A stretch of DNA of 10,994 nucleotides from Austwickia sp039812465 (GTDB lineage: Bacteria > Actinomycetota > Actinomycetes > Actinomycetales > Dermatophilaceae). The position numbers and the translations under genes are program-made. Each line of letters opens with the position of its first letter. The stretch's first letter is position 1. Below the pieces are notes generated by a model that searched no databases, was not told the DNA's origin, and saw nothing but the letters and a program-made list of their open reading frames with translations. The stretch is from positions 1-10,994 of the forward strand of contig JBDIAS010000109.1 in assembly GCA_039812465.1 (NCBI GenBank), given 5' to 3'. Below are positions 7,310-10,994 of the stretch, piece after piece.

Positions 7310-7708
7310 GTGATCACCGGAGTCCACACCCTCATCTACTCCGACGACGCGGATGCCACCCGCCACTTCCTGCGGGACGTCCTGCGCTGGCCCAGCCTGG
7401 ACGGCGGAGACGGCTGGCTGATCTTCAAGACCGGCGCCTCCGAGCTCGGCGTGCACCCGACGACGATCGAGTTCACCACGCCGGACGGGACGCACGAAGT
7501 GTACGAGTCCCAGCGGCAGCACCAGATCTCCCTGATGTGCGACGAACTCGACGCGACGATCGCCGAGCTGGCCGGTCGCGGGGCGCGGTTCACGCGCGAG
7601 GTACGGGACGAGGGCTACGGCCTCACCATCGAGCTGGAGGTCCCCGGCGCGGACCCGATCCTGCTCTACCAGCCTCGGCACCCCCTCGCGCTGAACCTGC
7701 CCGACTGA
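7310..7708 (+). CDS. VOC (glyoxalase/bleomycin-resistance fold) family protein
   Basis: A 132-residue single-domain protein of the vicinal oxygen chelate superfamily, which includes glyoxalase I, extradiol dioxygenases and antibiotic-binding proteins. It starts ITGVHTLIYSDDADATRHFL (the typical first beta-alpha unit, with a possible metal-ligand His6), continues with DGWLIFKTGASELGVHP, then a second half QISLMCDELDATIAELAGRG and VRDEGYGLTIELEVPG, ending in ILLYQPRH. The two-module pattern is clear, but the substrate is not inferable. GTG 7310 is the first in-frame start that leaves the domain intact; there is no Shine-Dalgarno, and a TAGCCT -10 seven bases upstream suggests a leaderless mRNA. 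It follows the YbaK-like gene after 83 bases and may be transcribed separately. Confidence 0.88.
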   Translation: MITGVHTLIYSDDADATRHFLRDVLRWPSLDGGDGWLIFKTGASELGVHPTTIEFTTPDGTHEVYESQRQHQISLMCDELDATIAELAGRGARFTREVRDEGYGLTIELEVPGADPILLYQPRHPLALNLPD

Positions 7709-7730
7709 GCGGCCGGACGGCGGGCGCCCC

Positions 7731-7760
7731 GGCGGCGAGCAACCCGGCGGCGAGCAACCC
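7731..7760. repeat. Two perfect copies of a 15-bp direct repeat
   Basis: ggcggcgagcaaccc occurs twice in tandem, 22 bases after the VOC stop codon. The rest of the 218-base gap to the deaminase holds two short palindromes (7791-7801 and 7809-7820) and the operator-like site at 7884-7907. Confidence 0.85.
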
Positions 7761-7883
7761 GTGGCGCGACGTCGGTCGGGAACGGGTCCGACGCTCAGCG
7801 TGAGCCAGGGTCCGTGGACCAGTCAGAAGTGACGTACGTCTCCTTGGAAGCCGCGCACCCCACCGCTGCGAGCTGCTAAAAGT

Positions 7884-7907
7884 GATAGGTACTACCTCAT
7901 ACCTATC
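7884..7907. promoter_or_regulatory. Inverted-repeat operator candidate upstream of the deaminase-permease genes
   Basis: GATAGGTA (7884-7891) and TACCTATC (7900-7907) form a perfect 8-bp inverted repeat with an 8-base centre. Nested in it is a second perfect palindrome, AGGTA-C-TACCT (7887-7897), so there are three copies of the half-site TACCT. It is a notably AT-rich island in GC-rich DNA, ending 19 bases before the deaminase ATG. The GntR/UTRA protein encoded two genes downstream is the obvious candidate ligand-responsive binder; that link is inferred. Confidence 0.65.
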
Positions 7908-7926
7908 GATCGATGGGGGCCCACTC

Positions 7927-8409
7927 ATGCCGTACGGCTCACACGCGGACTACCTGCGACGCGCGATCGAGGTGTCCCGGCGCTCCCGGGAACACGGCAA
8001 CACTCCGTTCGGGGCGGTGCTGGTCGACGCGGACGGCACCGTGCTCATGGAGCAGGAGAACATCGAGATCACCGAGCGGATCTGCACCGGCCACGCCGAG
8101 GCGACGCTCGCGGCGCGCGCCTCGCAGGAATACGACAAGGCGTTCCTGTGGGGCTGCACCCTCTACACGACGGCCGAGCCGTGCGCCATGTGCTCCGGCG
8201 CGATCTACTGGGGCAACATCGGCCGGGTCGTCTACGGGATGACCGAGGTGCGCCTGCTAGAGCTCACCGGCTCCAACGAGCAGAACCCGACCTTCGCGCT
8301 GCCCTGCCGCGTCGTCTTCGGCGCGGGCCAGAAGGACATCGAGGTGCTCGGGCCGTTCGCCGAGGTTGAGGACGAGGCCGCGGCTGTGCACGAAGGCTAC
8401 TGGTCATGA
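7927..8409 (+). CDS. Zinc-dependent nucleobase deaminase, GuaD-like (CDA fold)
   Basis: Cytoplasmic hydrolytic deaminase of the cytidine-deaminase fold, 160 aa. Zinc ligands and the proton-shuttle Glu are visible: H56-A-E58 and P-C86-A-M-C89, preceded by NTPFGAVLVD. The sequence after the second Cys, GAIYW, resembles bacterial guanine deaminase more than tRNA-editing TadA, and there is a long tail ending VHEGYW. Guanine is the first guess; cytosine or another amino-purine or -pyrimidine is possible, and automatic labels such as tRNA adenosine deaminase would be doubtful. Its stop overlaps the start of the permease gene (ATGA at 8406-8409), implying translational coupling and a shared substrate pathway. 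I chose ATG 7927 over GTG 7882 because the latter would put the operator-like repeat inside the coding region; only a G-run (7915-7919) serves as a weak ribosome site. Confidence 0.9.
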   Translation: MPYGSHADYLRRAIEVSRRSREHGNTPFGAVLVDADGTVLMEQENIEITERICTGHAEATLAARASQEYDKAFLWGCTLYTTAEPCAMCSGAIYWGNIGRVVYGMTEVRLLELTGSNEQNPTFALPCRVVFGAGQKDIEVLGPFAEVEDEAAAVHEGYWS

Positions 8410-9815
8410 CGGGGGACAGCGCGATGACCCAGACCTCCCGCTCCGTCCGCCCCCGCTTCGGGGTCGACCCCATGTTCGATGAGCCGATCGGCACCGGCAA
8501 GAGCCTGATCGTCGGGTTCCAGCACCTGCTGGTCCTGACGCCCGGCACGATGGCCGTGCCGCTCATTCTCGCGTCCGCCCTCGGGATGGACGCCGCGACG
8601 ACCTCGATGATGGTCTCGGCGTGCTTCCTCTGCGTCGGCATCACGACCCTGATCCACGTGCTCGGCTTCGGCGGGATCGGCAACAAGCTGCCGGTGATCT
8701 ACGGATCCTCGTTCGCCCCGTTGGCGCCGATGATCGTGATCGGCAACAACTACGGACTGCCCGCCCTGTTCGGCGCGATCATCGCCTCGGGCGTCATTGT
8801 CTTCCTGCTCACCTTCGTGCTCGAGAAGGTGCTGATGCTGTTCCCCAAGGTCGTGGTGGGCAGCTTCGTCACGCTCATCGGCGTCTCACTAGCGCCGGTC
8901 GCGATGGCCGACCTCGCCGGCGGCCACGGCTCCCCGGACTTCGGCTCGCCGCGCAACCTGCTGCTCGGGTTCGGCACGCTGATCGCCGTCGTGCTCCTCG
9001 AGCGTTTCGGGCGCGGGATGACCAGGGTGTTGGCGCTCCTCATCGCCCTGATGCTGGGCACGATCGCCGCCATCCCGCTCGGGCTGGTGCACACCGACGG
9101 GATCGCGCAGGCCTCCTGGTTCCAGGTCGTGCCGCCGCTGCACTTCGGGGCGCCGGAGTTCCACCTCGTGCCGATCGCACTGATGGTGCTCTTCTGCATC
9201 ATCAACATCCTGCAGTGCATCGGTGGCTACTCCGTGCTCGACCAGATCACCGGAAGCCGCACCTCGCGCGCCCAGATCGTGCGCGGCATCCGGGCGCAGT
9301 CCGCAGGCCAGGTCGTGGCGGGCGGCTTCAACGCCGTACCCACCGTCATCTTCAAGGAGAACGTCGGCCTCATTGGGCTCAGCAACGTCAAGAGCCGCAA
9401 GGTCATCATGATGGCCGCCTCGATGGCGATCCTCCTCGGTGTCCTGCCGAAGGTCGCCGCCGTGTTCACCGCGATTCCCAAGCCGGTTCTGGGCGGGGCG
9501 ACGCTCTACTTGTTCGGGATCATCACCGCGGCGGGACTGTCCATCCTCGGTTCGCTCGACTTCGGCAAGAACCACAACTTCACGATCATCGGCACCTCGC
9601 TGGCGGTCGGGATCGGCGCGAACTTCCTGCCCGAGGCGTTCGGCGAGCTGAACCAGACGCTGTCGATGCTGCTCGGCGACGGCCTGTTCATGGTGAGCGT
9701 CACCGCGGTGGTGCTGAACCTGCTCTTCAACGGCACATCCGTGCGAGATATGGAGGAGGACCTCCTGGACGCGGGGGCCCGCTCGCGGCATGCGGGCAGC
9801 GAGGACCCGTACTAA
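8406..9815 (+). CDS. NCS2 (NAT/SLC23) family nucleobase permease
   Basis: Membrane transporter of the nucleobase-ascorbate family, 469 aa, with about 14 hydrophobic segments. Seen: the TM1 QH pair (Q39-H40), GSSFAPLAPM in the TM3 region, and the family signature region NAVPTVIFKENVGLIGLS near 308-326. Proton symport of uracil, xanthine or related bases is the family role. Two contact sites differ from characterised members. The TM8 motif reads Q270-C-I-G-G instead of E-x-x-G-[DH], and the signature reads E318-N-V-G-L-I-G-L-S-N instead of ending T-[RKG]. Relative to E. coli UraA, E318 matches Glu290 and Q270 matches Glu241. GAAGG nine bases before ATG 8406 supports that start; ATG 8424 is possible. 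Coupled to the deaminase by a 4-base overlap. Family sure; substrate open and possibly unusual. Confidence 0.95.
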   Translation: MTGDSAMTQTSRSVRPRFGVDPMFDEPIGTGKSLIVGFQHLLVLTPGTMAVPLILASALGMDAATTSMMVSACFLCVGITTLIHVLGFGGIGNKLPVIYGSSFAPLAPMIVIGNNYGLPALFGAIIASGVIVFLLTFVLEKVLMLFPKVVVGSFVTLIGVSLAPVAMADLAGGHGSPDFGSPRNLLLGFGTLIAVVLLERFGRGMTRVLALLIALMLGTIAAIPLGLVHTDGIAQASWFQVVPPLHFGAPEFHLVPIALMVLFCIINILQCIGGYSVLDQITGSRTSRAQIVRGIRAQSAGQVVAGGFNAVPTVIFKENVGLIGLSNVKSRKVIMMAASMAILLGVLPKVAAVFTAIPKPVLGGATLYLFGIITAAGLSILGSLDFGKNHNFTIIGTSLAVGIGANFLPEAFGELNQTLSMLLGDGLFMVSVTAVVLNLLFNGTSVRDMEEDLLDAGARSRHAGSEDPY

Positions 9816-9823
9816 CAGCCCCC

Positions 9824-9835
9824 TAGACTCGTCTC
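9824..9835 (+). promoter_or_regulatory. Putative -10 box and small palindrome before the gntR-type gene
   Basis: TAGACT (9824-9829) fits TANNNT, and the overlapping AGAC-TC-GTCT (9826-9835) is a short inverted repeat that could be an autoregulatory operator. No -35 is evident. If active, transcription would begin near the base of the adjacent hairpin. Confidence 0.35.
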
Positions 9836-9878
9836 CATCCGCCGGCCGGCCCATCCGACGACAGCCGGCGGATGGAGA
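9832..9878 (+). promoter_or_regulatory. 15-bp perfect hairpin covering the regulator's ribosome site
   Basis: Arms TCTCCATCCGCCGGC (9832-9846) and GCCGGCGGATGGAGA (9864-9878) pair without mismatch around a 17-nt loop. The 3' arm includes GGAG at 9874-9877, part of the purine-rich stretch just before the GTG at 9888. It starts 17 bases after the permease stop, so it could also act as a U-less terminator or attenuator between permease and regulator. Confidence 0.7.
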
Positions 9879-9887
9879 GCGAGGCAC

Positions 9888-10658
9888 GTGAACGAGTTCC
9901 GCGTCGAGGGCACGGCCTTGTCCGTGCGGGCGAAGGAGACGCTGCTCGCGTACATCCGCTCCCGCGACATCGCCACGCAGAAGAAGCTGCCGCGCGAGGA
10001 GGAGCTGGCCCGGATCATCGGGGTCAGCCGCACGACCCTGCGGACCGCGCTCAACGACCTGGCCAAGGAGGGCGTGATCACCCGCCGGCAGGGGCGGGGC
10101 ACGTTCATCAACGTCGCGTCCCTGCACATGAAGGTCCCGTTCAACCCCGTGCTGGAGTTCAGCGACATGATCCGGCGGGCCGGGTACGCGCCGGGGGTCG
10201 AGCTGATCGGGACCGCCCCGGCGGGGCGCGACGCGGCGATCGCCGAAGCCCTGCACCTGCCCTCCGACGCGCAGCTCCTCGTCACCGAGAAGGTGTTTCG
10301 CGCCGACGGGGCGTTCTGCGCGCTCTGCGTCGACTACTTCCCGGAGGCGCTGATCGGCGACGACGGCGCGCTGGATCAACTCGCGCACCACGAGGACTCG
10401 GTGTTTCGCTTCCTGGCGGCGGTGCGCGGCCTGCGGATCGTGCGCGACCGGGTGGAGATCCGCGTCGTCGAACCGCGCGACGTCATCAGCCACCTCCCCT
10501 CGGGCGCGTACGAACTCCCGGACCGGCCGCTCCTGATGCTGGAGGGCGTGAACTACGACGAGGACGACGCGCCGGTGATGCTCGCCCGGGAGTACATCGA
10601 CACCGACCTCATCCAGTTCTCCCTGATCCGCGAGCGCACGGTCGATTACCTGCGCTGA
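9888..10658 (+). CDS. GntR family transcriptional regulator with UTRA ligand domain (HutC subfamily)
   Basis: DNA-binding one-component regulator, 256 aa. The N-terminal winged helix-turn-helix spans about 10-75, with LPREEELARIIGVSRTTLR (34-52) as the HTH core and the wing RRQGRGTFI (66-74). The UTRA domain from about 95 to the end starts FSDMIRRAGYAPG and closes with AREYIDTDLIQFSL. UTRA proteins usually bind a small metabolite that releases them from DNA. As the last gene of the deaminase-permease group it is expected to sense the imported compound or its product, and to bind the inverted repeat at 7884-7907. The GTG at 9888 is preceded by the purine-rich gagcgagg; much of that region is within a strong hairpin, suggesting translational control. 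There is a 72-base gap after the permease, so it may have its own promoter. Confidence 0.93.
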   Translation: MNEFRVEGTALSVRAKETLLAYIRSRDIATQKKLPREEELARIIGVSRTTLRTALNDLAKEGVITRRQGRGTFINVASLHMKVPFNPVLEFSDMIRRAGYAPGVELIGTAPAGRDAAIAEALHLPSDAQLLVTEKVFRADGAFCALCVDYFPEALIGDDGALDQLAHHEDSVFRFLAAVRGLRIVRDRVEIRVVEPRDVISHLPSGAYELPDRPLLMLEGVNYDEDDAPVMLAREYIDTDLIQFSLIRERTVDYLR

Positions 10659-10698
10659 CCCGGTGTCCCCGGTGGCCGGGTGGATGATGGGCTCGGTG

Positions 10699-10705
10699 AA
10701 GGAGG
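10699..10705 (+). promoter_or_regulatory. Consensus ribosome binding site for the YggS-like gene
   Basis: AAGGAGG, 8 nt before ATG 10714, picks this start over the in-frame ATGs at 10684 and 10687 and the GTG at 10696. Confidence 0.8.
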
Positions 10706-10713
10706 CGGTCGAG

Positions 10714-10994
10714 ATGGTCGAGGGTACGGGTGAGGGCGGCGCGCCTGCGCAAGGGTACGCGCGGGCGACCACGCTGGAGGACTTCCGGCGCAACCTCGCG
10801 GCGGTGCAGGAGCGCATCGCCGCGGCGGCGGGCCGTGCGGGCCGCGACCCGGGAGACGTGCGACTGCTGCCGGTCAGCAAGACCGTGCCGGAGGACCGAC
10901 TCCGGCGGGCGGTGGCGGCGGGGTGCACCGCCTTCGGGGAGAACAAGGTGCAGGAGGCCCAGCGCAAGGCGCAGGCGATGGCCGACCTGAACCT
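10714..10994 (+). CDS. YggS/PLPBP-family pyridoxal-phosphate-binding protein (3' truncated by window)
   Basis: The frame is open from the ATG at 10714 to the window end (93 complete codons). Family members are single-domain alanine-racemase-fold proteins that bind PLP and keep B6 vitamers and some amino-acid pools in balance, without known catalysis. Seen here: FRRNLAAVQERIAAAAGRAG, then VRLLPVSKTVP with K56 as the expected PLP Schiff-base Lys, and the hallmark AFGENKVQEAQ. A 20-residue Gly/Ala/Thr-rich extension precedes the usual start region. Chosen on the AAGGAGG at 10699-10705. It starts 55 bases after the regulator's stop in the same direction; in many bacteria the gene lies elsewhere (near ftsZ/sepF in actinobacteria), so this neighbourhood does not point to a cell-division copy. 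Confidence 0.92.
   Translation, partial: MVEGTGEGGAPAQGYARATTLEDFRRNLAAVQERIAAAAGRAGRDPGDVRLLPVSKTVPEDRLRRAVAAGCTAFGENKVQEAQRKAQAMADLN

Noticed and set aside
7791..7820. Two short palindromes, ACGCT-C-AGCGT and GGTCC-GT-GGACC, after the VOC gene
   Set aside because: Five-bp arms with 1- to 2-base loops cannot form good RNA hairpins, and such dyads are frequent by chance in this base composition.
10659..10680. CCCGG/CCGGG inverted repeat after the regulator gene
   Set aside because: A 5-bp stem with a 12-nt loop and no T-tract is too weak to call a terminator.
8889..10967. Minus-strand open frame of 692 codons
   Set aside because: It is antisense to the permease, the regulator and the YggS-like start, is rich in Arg, His, Gly, Pro and Gln with no recognisable domain, and is the expected stop-free shadow in very GC-rich DNA.

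Overview
The window is very GC-rich. Its genes use GTG as well as ATG starts, carry short AAGGAGG-type or no ribosome sites, and resemble actinobacterial families. It most likely comes from the chromosome of a high-GC actinobacterium (a Micrococcales-like genome is my guess, not shown by the sequence). I see no rRNA, tRNA, CRISPR array, transposase or integrase.

Layout. Bases 1-3360 (+) hold most of a SWIM-zinc-finger SNF2/RapA-type helicase whose N-terminus lies before the window. Bases 3529-4317 (+) encode a 6-phosphogluconolactonase-fold protein that has lost the family's Asp and His at the active-site loop. Facing it are two minus-strand genes: a small YCII/DGPF-domain protein (4366-4725) and, upstream of it, a CPA2 (KefB-type) cation/proton antiporter with a TrkA-N domain (4978-6561). 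The 252 bases between these two hold a 17-bp tandem repeat, a 25-base perfect hairpin, a GCGTT microsatellite and a small leader hairpin. Divergent from the antiporter are a YbaK/EbsC-type aminoacyl-tRNA deacylase homologue (6660-7226, +) and a VOC/glyoxalase-fold protein (7310-7708, +) that looks leaderless.

The most interesting part is 7880-10658 (+). A GuaD-like zinc nucleobase deaminase overlaps by ATGA an NCS2 (nucleobase-ascorbate transporter) permease, which is followed by a GntR/UTRA regulator. A strong inverted repeat stands just before the deaminase, and a 15-bp perfect hairpin covers the Shine-Dalgarno region of the regulator. The permease departs from the family at substrate-contact positions: Gln replaces the usual TM8 Glu, and Ser-Asn replaces the usual Thr-Arg/Gly of the signature motif. 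The module reads as import of a nucleobase-like compound, its hydrolytic deamination, and local control by a ligand-sensing repressor. The substrate cannot be told from sequence and may not be a standard base.

The window closes with the 5' part of a YggS/PLPBP-family PLP-binding protein (10714 onward), which has a consensus ribosome site.
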